The translations under genes were made by a program, and so were the position numbers. Positions 44,201 through 52,334 of a stretch of 59,035 nucleotides of DNA are shown one piece after another (position 1 is the first letter of the stretch; each line of letters opens with the position of its first letter). Source of the DNA: Verrucomicrobiota bacterium (GTDB lineage: Bacteria > Verrucomicrobiota > Verrucomicrobiia > Limisphaerales > JACPZS01); NCBI GenBank assembly GCA_016195385.1, contig JACPZS010000145.1, positions 1-59,035 on the forward strand, in the 5' to 3' direction. Under the pieces are notes generated by a model, which ran no database searches, was not told the origin of the DNA, and worked only from the letters and a program-made list of their open reading frames with translations.

Positions 44201-47200
44201 CCATCCGGCGAACCGACGAGTACGCCCAGACCCGAACCGTTGAGCGCGATCGCCGAAGCGGGCGCGAGTGTGTTCGGGGGCACGTCCGGCGCGCTGATGA
44301 ATTTGGGAGACTTCGGATCCGAGACATCGAAGGTCTGGTATCCCCCGGTTGTCGCCGGCCGCTCGGCCACCGCGTAGGCCACATTGTTCGCCACGAACAA
44401 CCGGGTCGATGGGAGTGGCAACCCCACGGACCCACTGAACGACATTCCTTGGGGCGACAAGGCGATGACATGGAGACGACCAGAACGAGCCACCACATAG
44501 AGCCGATCTCCCGCCAGCGTTAGATCGGTAACCTCATTGCCAAAACCAGTCAGCTTTTGCACAACCTGGCCCGAAAGCAGATCGACAGCGAGCACATCCG
44601 CCGCGATGAAGATCACGTAACTCGGAACGTATGCAATGCCGTTGCGGACGGCCACCCGGTTCGCGCCGCCGGGAATAGGGACTGTCTGAATCAAGCGCGG
44701 ATTGGCCGGATCTGAAATATCGATCAGGTGCAGTCCGTTGGTGCCACCGGCGCCCGCAGCGATTTTCAAAGCGGCGTCCACTGCCACATCGGTCGCGTCG
44801 CCGGGCAATTTCAACTGGCTCAAGACGACGGGCTGATCGAACTTCGACACATCAACAATCGCGAGTCCAAAACTTCCCGTGGCCACATAAGCCAGCAGCT
44901 TATTCGGATCGTTGGCCGCTGCTTCCACGACGACTTCCTTCGCCTCGCCCTGAAGTTGCGCCGTGGCGATGACACCGGTCGGAAACGCGCGTCCGCCGAG
45001 CGGGTTCAAGCCCTGCGCGATCTCGGTAAAGTCGTCGATGCCATTGCCGTCAGTATCGACTTTTTGTGGATTGGTCCCGATGGTCCACTCGATGTCGTCG
45101 GGCAAACCATCACCATCGGAGTCAGGTGCGGTGCTCGGCAGGAAAACTGGAATGCTGATGGGCGTGTTCTTGCCGCTGACCTCCGTGACGCCGACACCGT
45201 GAGCGATCAAACCGCTGACCGGGTCAAAGATTGCGTAGTGATACCGCTGCTGCGGCGGCAGGAAGAAACTCCAGTTCCCGTTCGCGTCGCTCTTCATCCG
45301 CAGCACCGGCGCGCCCGGAACGTCTGGGGTTTCCATAGCGACATAGTCGTTGCCGTAATCGAGCGAGTCGAGGGGCTCGCCGCTGGCGGCAAGACCAGTG
45401 CCGACGGCATTTAATGCGAATGACGGGGAAAGTGGATCGGTGGAAAGAATTTCAACTGCGCCATGCACAAGACCCGGCCGGGTAGGATCAAAAAAGACAC
45501 CGAGAACAATGTCGCCGCCGGGAGGAATGGTAATCGGCGGCGATAGCGCGGGATTCCCGCCGCCCAAAACTGCGCCGAAAACTCCGATGCTTTCATCCGT
45601 CACGCGGAGTTGATTGATGACGAGATCGCGCAACCCGGTGTTTTGAATCGTGGCGAAAGTCGCGTTCGTTTGCCGACTGCTGCCGACCGCCACTCCGCCG
45701 AGGTTGTTGTTGGGAATCAAAACATGAATTCGCCCTTGCGTTGCCACTCCTCGCCCGCGCAATGGAACCCTAGTCGTGGTTGCCCGGCCGAGCGAGTCGC
45801 TTTCAATGAGGAGCGTATCCTCGCGCAAGCCCTCCGAGTCGGGGTTGAAGCGGATGGTGAGCGTGCGACTGCTGAGTGCGGGCTGAAGGTTTTGAGGATC
45901 CAGTGGTGGCAAGACCAACGGCAGCGGGTCGAATCCCTCGACCGAAAATCCTGAATCAGGATTTGTTAAGCTAACCTTTTTGATGTTCAGCGTTACGTCG
46001 CCGGCGTTGGCTGCCACAAGTTTGGCTGCCGAACCAGGACCCTGGGGTCCGTTCGCCGGAGTGCCTGGAAAAATAAATTCACGGATTTTCGCCGGCAGGA
46101 TTCCACCAACAGTCAGATCATCCGCGTAGAGCGAAAGAACCGGCAAACCGATGGCAAGCTCCTGCGGGTTATCGCCGGGCGGAGGCGCGGAAGTGTTGTG
46201 GTTGTAGGTCTCCAGCGGATCGTAGATTTTATAGTAGTCGAAAATGGCCGCGAAGCTGGTGGCGTCCACCGGCAAGCCGAGCGCGTACTTGATGATTGGA
46301 CTGAAAGTCGGGAACGAATAAATCTGCGTGTCGCGGTTGGCAGCCGCGCCCATTGCGTCGCTCGAGGTCAGGAGGTAATCTTGGATCTTGTCGCGGTGAT
46401 GGATCGCGCCAAGGTCATGCGCCACTTCATGCGTGATAGCGTACGCGAGGTTCAAAGCGGTTCGGTTGAACTGTCCAAAGACATTAAGGTCCGTAAGCAG
46501 TTGAACTCCGGCGTCGCCGGTCGCACCGAAATCGCTGTAGCTGCGGTTCAGGATGTTGGCAAAATCGTACGCCGTCTGACCGGCTGAAACCGTGCCGCTG
46601 CTAAGCACGATCTGTGTAAGGAAATTCGTCTTATCGAAATCGGCCCAAACCGCACACGCCGGCGTAAACGATGCGCCACAGAAACTGAAAAATGCGGTCA
46701 CATCCACTGCGTACGTTACCCCAGTTGCAGAAGCATGACTCGAAACGGCACGAAAAAGAGTGTAGCCCGTATTTCCTACCGGGAACGTCCGAGTCTCGTT
46801 TGTTTGGAGCGGTGTCGGGCTGTTTGGATTTCCGAACGAAAAACTTCCGAGTGAAACCCAAGGTTGGCCTGTGCCTATCGACGCTTGGAAAGTCACGGTG
46901 ACTTGGCTTCCCATCGGGACTGAAATGGCATCGACGATAAAGTCCACCGAAGGTCTAGCCGGTGGCGCTATCGCAGCTCCGGTCACGCCTGCGTTCCAGC
47001 TTTGGCCGGCTATCGTCCTTCCAGCGCTGTTATCGGCAAGCAGGCTGTCGACGACGATTCCAACATTCGGGCCGGCGCTGGTCACATTGCCGACAATTTC
47101 CAGGGCATTGGTCGCCTGAGGATCCACTCCGCGAAAAGACTCGTAGATGTTTGAAACCACGTTTTGATAAAGGCGATCCACCACCGGCTGAAAGCCAACT

Positions 47201-49593
47201 TCATCGCTGCGGAGACCATTTCCATTAGTGTCCGGCGGAAACAGATTGGCTGCGAAATTCGCAGTGCCCGGAATGGGAGGCTGCCGATCAACGATCTGGC
47301 GAATCGCGTTGTCAAAACCTGCCTTGGTAAAAACCACCCTCTGTTTTCCAATCGCTTCGCCGCGCAACTGAAGCGCTCCGATCAAATTCTGGTTCTGTGG
47401 ATTCAACAATTCAATGAATTCGATCTTCGGTTGCGCATTCGCCGCCTGAGGATCGAACAAGACCTTGCCTTGGTAATTGAAGGCAAAATCCGGCCCCGGC
47501 CCGCGTGTCGCTGGTATCGTGTCCGCTCTCATTTTCAGCGCCAGCGGGCTGGATTGCACCACGCCTCCGGTTCCGTCAGCGAATGTTCTGGGAAAATCGA
47601 TTCGTCCGTCGGCATGATCGTCGTCCTGGTTATCGAAAAACCGGTAGATGAAAATCGTGTCCACCGGCCCCTTTGGTGCGCCAAACGCGTGCGCTTCGAT
47701 ATTCACTTTCGCACCGTACAGCACATTTGAACTGGCTCTTCTCAGTTCGGCCGTGGTGATTAGAGGCTTCATGTTGACAAGCATGTTCGCCTGTTGACCT
47801 GGGGCGAGTTGATACACTTGTGGTGTGAGGCCATTGAGGAACTCCGATGCTGTCGCCTGGTCGGGAACATCGACGGTTACTACCAACGGAGTGGAATCAC
47901 ACGCGTCTTGGTTGGGCGCAAGCTGTGCGGCATTTAGGAATGAGAGTGTGAACAAGCCCGAATCGTCTGCAAAAAAATAGTCCTGAACCCCTGCTTTTAC
48001 ATAAACCGGCGCGATTGCGCTCTTATGCTGTTTCTTCGGCGAGCACGGCGGGTCGCTCCCGCTTCCCGGCGGCGGCCAGCCATGCCAGCCGGGGTGCGTG
48101 ACGCCCGTGCCCGGATCGGTGCGAATGGTAAGGCCGTCGGCCGAGACCGTACCCGTCCCCTCGATCGCCAGCCGGCCCGTCGTGTGGTCGAAGCTCAGGA
48201 AGTTCAGCTTCGTGCCCGGCGGCGCGTTGAACACATTCGGCGCAGTCATCGGCGCGGGTGTTGCGAACGTCGCGATGCCCGGAGCTTGCACGGTGATGTC
48301 AAAGGTGTGTTGCAGAATTCCCGGCGGCAACATGTCCCGCACCAGTTCCGGCGGCACCGTGCTGATGCCCACTTGTCCGCTGCTCAAACGCGTGCCGTCC
48401 GCCGCCACGAGGCTGTTGGCCGGCACTTCCACGGTGAGCCGCTGACGTTGATCGTCGGTGAGTCCAGTCGCGCCATTGGTGTTCGCAATGATCGTCGTGG
48501 TTGTGTCTGCGTTGACGGTTTGGAGGATGGTCTTCGACAGCCGGGGCAAATAGACCGCCGGATCGTCGCGCATCGTCCAATTGACTGCGCCCAGTTTTAT
48601 TTGGACGTCCAGCACCATCTCCGGGAAGTAGAACCCGGAGGGTGGATTCGCGACGGCGTTGCCGTTGACCACGACTTTCACGTCGCCCGCCGGCACCGAG
48701 TCAAAGCGGAAGCGTCCGTCTGCGCCGGTCGTCACCACTTGATCTTCACGCCCAATTAAATAGACCTTGGCCCCCGCAATCGGGAGGAGCCAGACGTCAT
48801 CGGCAGTGCCAAACGTTTCATCAACACCCACTTCAAAATCGTCGAACGTGCGTGGCTTCAAGTCTGGTCCGGGGTCCACCACGATGCCTTCGAGTGAAGT
48901 GCCAGGCAAAGCCACGTTGCTGACGGTGGTGAACTCGAATTTTCGGGTGCCACCGGGCTGCCCATCGTCATCTGCGTCCAACGCGGTCGTGCCGTCAGCA
49001 GATCGTATCGTCGAGCCATCCACCGTCACTTGCACGCGCGTGCCGCCGGGCACGGCTTGCTTGAAAAATAGCCAGGCAAAACTGCTGTCGTTGGCGGGCA
49101 CGATGTTCGCGTCCAAAATCGATCCGCCCGCAGTCGCGAAAAAATTGTTGCTGCTTAGACTGGTTGGATCGATCGGCCGGGAAAAGAAAATCTGCGGTCG
49201 AAACGTGACGCCCACTTCGTTCGCCCCATCGAGAGGCGCATGGCGGGTGATTTGAAACGCGGGCCGCGCCTGTCGCAGTCGGAAGTATCGCGCCGAGTCG
49301 ATGGCCGGAACGGTGAGCACAAGCTGATCCGCATTTCGGACAGGCGTGGTTCCGACGACTTGCCAGGATCGGGAATCGTCCAACGAGCGGGTCTCCTCCA
49401 AAACGAAACTCGCTTGATTCGCCGGCCAGGCAATCACGATCTTCCCTGGCTCAGTTGTGGCGATGCTGAGTTGCGGCCCCGTTCCTTGGGCGTGGCTCGC
49501 CACGGCCATCACGCCGAACGCCAAGGTAAAAACGTGCCGGGCAATCTTCCGAAAGACTGCGCGATAGCTCCGCTCTGAAAAGAATCTTCGCAC
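41242..49593 (-). CDS. Giant exported multidomain protein with metzincin motif
   Basis: 2783-aa protein. A signal peptide (about 1-36, ending VASHAQ) precedes a fibronectin-like region, a Big_5/SbsA Ig-like domain (about 115-223), a carboxypeptidase-regulatory-like beta-sandwich (about 268-315), a zinc-protease-like region with HEVAHDLGAIH (H1055, E1056, H1059, H1065) and SSDAMGAA as possible Met-turn, ASH/choice-of-anchor-D domains (about 1200-1400), a calcium-binding DSDGDGLPDD loop near 1490, LVIVD-type propeller repeats (about 1550-1855), two more Ig-like domains (about 1860-2066) and a long beta-helix-like C-terminus. The start is GTG at 49593. No PEP-CTERM tail or autotransporter barrel is evident. 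It is presumably cell-surface or secreted; its role is unknown. Confidence 0.85.
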   Translation of the reverse strand: MRRFFSERSYRAVFRKIARHVFTLAFGVMAVASHAQGTGPQLSIATTEPGKIVIAWPANQASFVLEETRSLDDSRSWQVVGTTPVRNADQLVLTVPAIDSARYFRLRQARPAFQITRHAPLDGANEVGVTFRPQIFFSRPIDPTSLSSNNFFATAGGSILDANIVPANDSSFAWLFFKQAVPGGTRVQVTVDGSTIRSADGTTALDADDDGQPGGTRKFEFTTVSNVALPGTSLEGIVVDPGPDLKPRTFDDFEVGVDETFGTADDVWLLPIAGAKVYLIGREDQVVTTGADGRFRFDSVPAGDVKVVVNGNAVANPPSGFYFPEMVLDVQIKLGAVNWTMRDDPAVYLPRLSKTILQTVNADTTTTIIANTNGATGLTDDQRQRLTVEVPANSLVAADGTRLSSGQVGISTVPPELVRDMLPPGILQHTFDITVQAPGIATFATPAPMTAPNVFNAPPGTKLNFLSFDHTTGRLAIEGTGTVSADGLTIRTDPGTGVTHPGWHGWPPPGSGSDPPCSPKKQHKSAIAPVYVKAGVQDYFFADDSGLFTLSFLNAAQLAPNQDACDSTPLVVTVDVPDQATASEFLNGLTPQVYQLAPGQQANMLVNMKPLITTAELRRASSNVLYGAKVNIEAHAFGAPKGPVDTIFIYRFFDNQDDDHADGRIDFPRTFADGTGGVVQSSPLALKMRADTIPATRGPGPDFAFNYQGKVLFDPQAANAQPKIEFIELLNPQNQNLIGALQLRGEAIGKQRVVFTKAGFDNAIRQIVDRQPPIPGTANFAANLFPPDTNGNGLRSDEVGFQPVVDRLYQNVVSNIYESFRGVDPQATNALEIVGNVTSAGPNVGIVVDSLLADNSAGRTIAGQSWNAGVTGAAIAPPARPSVDFIVDAISVPMGSQVTVTFQASIGTGQPWVSLGSFSFGNPNSPTPLQTNETRTFPVGNTGYTLFRAVSSHASATGVTYAVDVTAFFSFCGASFTPACAVWADFDKTNFLTQIVLSSGTVSAGQTAYDFANILNRSYSDFGATGDAGVQLLTDLNVFGQFNRTALNLAYAITHEVAHDLGAIHHRDKIQDYLLTSSDAMGAAANRDTQIYSFPTFSPIIKYALGLPVDATSFAAIFDYYKIYDPLETYNHNTSAPPPGDNPQELAIGLPVLSLYADDLTVGGILPAKIREFIFPGTPANGPQGPGSAAKLVAANAGDVTLNIKKVSLTNPDSGFSVEGFDPLPLVLPPLDPQNLQPALSSRTLTIRFNPDSEGLREDTLLIESDSLGRATTTRVPLRGRGVATQGRIHVLIPNNNLGGVAVGSSRQTNATFATIQNTGLRDLVINQLRVTDESIGVFGAVLGGGNPALSPPITIPPGGDIVLGVFFDPTRPGLVHGAVEILSTDPLSPSFALNAVGTGLAASGEPLDSLDYGNDYVAMETPDVPGAPVLRMKSDANGNWSFFLPPQQRYHYAIFDPVSGLIAHGVGVTEVSGKNTPISIPVFLPSTAPDSDGDGLPDDIEWTIGTNPQKVDTDGNGIDDFTEIAQGLNPLGGRAFPTGVIATAQLQGEAKEVVVEAAANDPNKLLAYVATGSFGLAIVDVSKFDQPVVLSQLKLPGDATDVAVDAALKIAAGAGGTNGLHLIDISDPANPRLIQTVPIPGGANRVAVRNGIAYVPSYVIFIAADVLAVDLLSGQVVQKLTGFGNEVTDLTLAGDRLYVVARSGRLHVIALSPQGMSFSGSVGLPLPSTRLFVANNVAYAVAERPATTGGYQTFDVSDPKSPKFISAPDVPPNTLAPASAIALNGSGLGVLVGSPDGVTNVFDVLNTSDPQNTYSFITRYGLPASANGVTIAGGIAFVADGPAGLVVVNYAGFDTQGQPPTVTLNLDNSDQDGSRAGIQIAEGTLMTLRAITTDDVQVRQVELLVNGQVVQTDVSFPFEFTVVAGRAPGQMLLQARATDTGGNSALSNPITVELRPDTTPPIILRSSPTDGSIVFPDSRKGSITFSEPMAAESINLASVELLDSRNRSVPFTSFELQANDQALAFSFNKLDADSYRMLLHASNITDRAGNALGSSDTAVRFVVAPFARDEATIQWVEPAGGAWTSTNNWLPKRVPLAGDNVLIAPNNLRPGATINLPNSVEIPEFWNPPRPPAYGPLRFANLVSTMPLHGFYTTFQPSGVMLVNSAIDGDNTIEGGTILASPELVLSGGFGHPLTGQNAPLLDGVTLRGNLLCTNQTQRGIDCYLTITNGVTIEGSVTGTTIRGNPVGTLYFLGTNELSGHAVLDSVSLYCAETGVDFPDGTKLRTGYGGKLTIGPDILIHGRSFIVPRNEAIVINRGIIRADVRDPLAFQSFGIQIDDSTFINEGVVEAVENSNLLVDTGTRFTDPGVRFVTPRFQNNGVLRATGSGVIFFLDTPLQSASTTVEDSGVFFPQGRITTEPGRVSVMSGSGIWLAETHEYATTFLSGTVSLAEGARFHGAAKLFGVAINGDWNVGGSDAARAAAEKFGAIYFGQLAVEVRQGLTLNGTMIVDQFDENSGGAVLAFTEGAKTLDGNATVIFGAAKDNVLGRLADSNDGDARPLTIGSGVTIRGTNFTLGYTIFNFSPAPISPTPIVNYGTILADASGGTGLLGAKFTASGTTLENYGVIGAVNGATLTLGFGSFTNGGTLLANASGVVSNIANARFTGVMVNTGVVWADASGLISLNGDFQQTAAGTLMLDLAGTQPGVTHGQLRVNGKVALAGTLDISLVGGYQPVTGDAFDVMKWSSYTGTFSPLVTAPLNNGLLFKPDYQSTQLRLSVSPP

Positions 49594-50046
49594 GAAGATT
49601 ATGATCCATTCCCCGACCCGTCGCCGATCGATTATTTCGGGGACACCGGCCGACTCATCAATGCTCTACTACACGCAAATCAGCCAAAACTTTCAAACCA
49701 ATACTGGCGTCATTTTCGTGCGGGCTTTTGGCTTGAGAATTCCGCAGGCGCTCGACGCCAGGCAACTCGTTCAAGTCACTGAACGCCGCCGCATCAGCAG
49801 TCGGGGGCCGTCGTTCGCGGCATCGAACGGGCCTTCAACCGGATCGACGGTTCATCTGCCGGGCATGGAAGAACCAGACTCTGGTTGATTTTTGCCGAAC
49901 GCGGGCGTTCATTTCTTTTGTAGCCAGATCAAAATGCGCGCGATGATTCTCTTGATTGGGCAATAAGGATGGGAAGCAGTCCGGCTCGAAAAAATCGCGA
50001 AGGTTTTGAAAGTTGACTCGGTGATCAGCGTGCCTAGACTGCCGCC
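49594..50046. other. Divergent intergenic region
   Basis: 453 nt between the giant minus-strand gene and the plus-strand redox/metal-type cluster. It must hold the promoter for the giant gene, but I found no convincing -35/-10 pair on the minus strand. A plus-strand promoter candidate is listed at 50013-50040. A 95-codon plus-strand frame (49601-49888) has no recognisable features and is not called. Confidence 0.5.
50013..50040 (+). promoter_or_regulatory. Candidate sigma-70-type promoter
   Basis: TTGACT (50013-50018) and TAGACT (50035-50040) with 16-nt spacing, ending 6 nt before the GTG start at 50047. Transcription would begin at or just before the start codon, implying a leaderless mRNA, or a true start at the ATG at 50059. 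Confidence 0.45.
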
Positions 50047-50427
50047 GTGTTTCGGCGAATGAGACAATTGCTGGTGGTCGGCGCGCTGGTGATGAGCATC
50101 GGCGCGCACTGGGCCGCGCTGCAGTCCGTCGCCTGGGTTGGCATGGTAATCTCCTACTCGCAAAATTCCACGCTGACCGAAGCGGTGCAGAAAACTTTTG
50201 ACGGCCAGCACCCCTGCAAGCTCTGTAAATTCGTTTCCGAAGGGAAAAAATCCGAGCACAAGCAAACGGTGGTGAAGACCGAAACCAAATTGGATTTTTT
50301 CTTCGCCAGTTGTGGTCCGATTCTTTTTCCGCCGATTGCGCCCGCGCCAAACTTCGCTTCGCCGCGTCTGGTCTCGGCGCGCAATGCTTCTCCGCCCACT
50401 CCTCCTCCCAAACACCTCCTCGGTTAA
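50047..50427 (+). CDS. Small exported CxxC protein, unknown function
   Basis: 126-aa protein (114 aa if it starts at the ATG at 50059). An N-terminal hydrophobic segment (LLVVGALVMSIGAHWAAL) looks like a signal anchor or signal peptide. A CKLCKFVSEGKK motif lies mid-protein, and a second hydrophobic patch (LDFFFASCGPILFPP) precedes a Pro-rich tail. This layout recalls small metal-related DUF2946-like proteins, but the match is weak. It is followed after 103 nt by a barrel protein with a Cys-rich N-terminus, which supports a metal-linked role. Confidence 0.6.
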   Translation: MFRRMRQLLVVGALVMSIGAHWAALQSVAWVGMVISYSQNSTLTEAVQKTFDGQHPCKLCKFVSEGKKSEHKQTVVKTETKLDFFFASCGPILFPPIAPAPNFASPRLVSARNASPPTPPPKHLLG

Positions 50428-50530
50428 CCGGGTTCCTGTTCGCAATCTGCCGCGTGCGTGTGCATGGCTTGGCAGGAAGTTTTCCCTAATTTGAGCAAGC
50501 TTGTGGCTTGTTCGTGACCTTGGAGTTTTG

Positions 50531-51484
50531 ATGAAGATTGTAAATATGTCGGTGCTGGTTGGTGCGTTGGCCGTGCCCGCGAGTGCGTGCGACCTGTGCA
50601 TGTGCAAAGTTTGTCCGGCCCAGCCGGAAGGCGGTGGCTTCACGAGCGGTTTCACTGCGGGAGTGGCGGAACAGTTCACGCATTTCGGGACGACGCAGAT
50701 CGATGGCCGCAAAGTGCCGAACGAGGCGAATCAATTCCTCGACAGCTCGATCTCGCAAGTGTTCGTCGCCTACCGTTTTGCGGAGCGGTTCGGGTTACAG
50801 TTCAATGTGCCGATCATCCATCGCTCCTTCAAACGGCCCGAGGGATTCGCGACCGATCGCAGCACCGAATCGGGCATTGGCGACGTTTCGCTGCTGGGCC
50901 GTTTCCAACTGCGGAAACACCGGACAGAAACGTTTGCCTTCGCGTGGGACCTTGTCGGCGGAGTGAAATTGCCGACCGGCAAAACGGATCGTTTGCAGGA
51001 GGAACTCAACGAAGTCGAAGTCGAGGGCGCTCCGGCCAGCGGCATTCACGGACACGACCTGACGCTCGGCAGCGGCTCGGTGGACGGCATCGTTGGCACA
51101 CAAATCTATGCTCGCTGGCAGCGGGTTTTCGCTACTGCCTCGGTTCACTACAACCTGCGGAGCACGGGCGATATCGATTACCGCTTTGCGAACGACCTGA
51201 CGTGGTCGGGCGGGCCGGGCTATTACCTGACGCGCGGTGACAACTTCACCGCCGGCTTGCAATTCAATGTTTCCGGTGAACACAAAGGCCGCGACATTTT
51301 TCGTGGCGAAACCGCCGAAGACACTGGAGTTACCTCGATATTCCTTGGGCCGCAATTCAGCCTCGCTTGGAAGCAAAAATTTAACGTGGAAGTTGGCTTT
51401 GAAATGCCCGCCTATCTCCACAACTCCGCTTTTCAAACCGTGCCGGATTACCGACTGCGGGCCGCCGGGGCCTGGCATTTTTAG
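50531..51484 (+). CDS. Outer-membrane beta-barrel-like protein with Cys-rich N-terminus
   Basis: 317-aa protein with a short signal sequence (MKIVNMSVLVGALAVPASA) directly followed by CDLCMCKVC, a C-x2-C-x-C-x2-C cluster that could bind metal or haem-free copper. The rest has alternating polar/hydrophobic strands ending in an aromatic residue (AAGAWHF), typical of outer-membrane barrels of the MetA/transporter type. The first Cys directly at the cleavage site could alternatively be a lipidation site. The ATG at 50531 is preferred to 50501. Function is unknown. Confidence 0.72.
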   Translation: MKIVNMSVLVGALAVPASACDLCMCKVCPAQPEGGGFTSGFTAGVAEQFTHFGTTQIDGRKVPNEANQFLDSSISQVFVAYRFAERFGLQFNVPIIHRSFKRPEGFATDRSTESGIGDVSLLGRFQLRKHRTETFAFAWDLVGGVKLPTGKTDRLQEELNEVEVEGAPASGIHGHDLTLGSGSVDGIVGTQIYARWQRVFATASVHYNLRSTGDIDYRFANDLTWSGGPGYYLTRGDNFTAGLQFNVSGEHKGRDIFRGETAEDTGVTSIFLGPQFSLAWKQKFNVEVGFEMPAYLHNSAFQTVPDYRLRAAGAWHF

Positions 51485-51798
51485 ATTGCTGCGCCTCAGA
51501 AAAAATTTGAGGGGCTGCGGGTTTGAATTCGCCAACCGCGTCGGTGTTCAGAACTTCAGCCGACCGACTTCCGCGATCCACCCATCAAGCCCCCGCCCCT
51601 CTACTTGACGAACGAAGTAAACAAGTTTGGTCCGCTATGGGAAAGTGCAATTCGAGAAGCAAACACCTCAAAGATCACCGGCATCTCGGCGCTTGCGAAT
51701 TCGGCCTGTGAACGGCAATCTCACCGCTTTCCCGGTGACGCCGCGTAACCGTGTTGCGCGGAAAAGTCGGTTCACCGGGCAAACATAAACGAACACGC
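51485..51798 (+). other. Intergenic region upstream of cytochrome gene
   Basis: 314 nt without a convincing gene. The 3' part contains nested inverted repeats (see 51721-51779). No intrinsic terminator was found after the barrel gene, so readthrough into the cytochrome gene is possible. A 62-codon plus-strand frame here shows no protein-like features. Confidence 0.5.
51721..51779 (+). promoter_or_regulatory. Structured leader with alternative pairings
   Basis: CCCGGTGA (51731-51738) pairs perfectly with TCACCGGG (51772-51779), enclosing an inner hairpin CCGCG (51741-51745)/CGCGG (51757-51761). CGGTGA (51733-51738) can instead pair with the upstream TCACCG (51721-51726). The two folds exclude each other, as in attenuators or riboswitches. 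The outer stem ends 19 nt before the cytochrome ATG. It matches no riboswitch class I know. Confidence 0.45.
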
Positions 51799-52203
51799 AT
51801 GAAGAAACATCAACACATCGCAGTGACAGTTCTGGCCGCCAGCCTTTTGGCCGGCGGAGCATTCGTCTGGCAGTTGCAAGCCGCCGACGCCAAAGAAGAC
51901 GCCATCAAGGATTTTATGAAGGCGTATCACAAAGCGCCCAAAGGCGTTGATCCTGTCTGTAAGAAGGCGACGGACGGGAAGGCCACCGCCGACGAGTTGA
52001 AGAAACTCGTCGAAGGCTACAAGACCATGTGCGCCGCCAAGCCGCCCAAAGGCGACGACGCGAGTTGGAAGGAGAAGACCTCCAAGCTTTTGGCCGCCGC
52101 GCAGGATCTCCAAAAAGGCAAGGAGGGTGCCGCCGACAAGTACAAGGAAGCGGTGAACTGCAAGGCCTGCCACGAAGTTCACAAGCCTAAAAAGCAGGAG
52201 TGA
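51799..52203 (+). CDS. Cytochrome c'-like (class II c-type) haem protein
   Basis: 134-aa exported protein. The signal peptide (MKKHQHIAVTVLAASLLAGG, cleavage near A29) is followed by a helical Lys/Ala-rich domain with the single haem-binding motif CKACH at 121-125 near the C-terminus, the class II cytochrome c layout. Two further cysteines (C54 and C78) could form a disulphide. The ATG at 51799 gives a proper signal peptide; the longer frame from 51751 does not. It is probably periplasmic and may carry electrons or bind gas. A strong terminator follows. Confidence 0.82.
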   Translation: MKKHQHIAVTVLAASLLAGGAFVWQLQAADAKEDAIKDFMKAYHKAPKGVDPVCKKATDGKATADELKKLVEGYKTMCAAKPPKGDDASWKEKTSKLLAAAQDLQKGKEGAADKYKEAVNCKACHEVHKPKKQE

Positions 52204-52252
52204 AGTTCTTTCGGGATTCGCGCAACGATCGGCTTCAAATTAACGCTACAAG

Positions 52253-52287
52253 TTGCCCGCGCCGGTTTTGGCGCGGGCAAATTTTTT
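52253..52287 (+). terminator. Rho-independent terminator
   Basis: Perfect 11-bp stem TTGCCCGCGCC (52253-52263) and GGCGCGGGCAA (52270-52280), 6-nt loop, then A and six T. It lies 49 nt after the cytochrome stop on the plus strand. It also sits downstream of the convergent MscS gene, but lacks a U-tract in that direction. Confidence 0.9.
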
Positions 52288-52334
52288 CTGCGCAATGGCA
52301 GCGATGCGGCCGCAGTGTTTAGCCGTCTTAAAAA

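Noticed and set aside
49601-49888. Possible 95-aa plus-strand protein in the divergent intergenic region
   Set aside because: No conserved motif, no ribosome-binding site, odd composition; treated as non-coding.
51721-51779. Known c-di-GMP riboswitch
   Set aside because: The conserved GEMM core sequences are not present; only the stem arrangement is suggestive.
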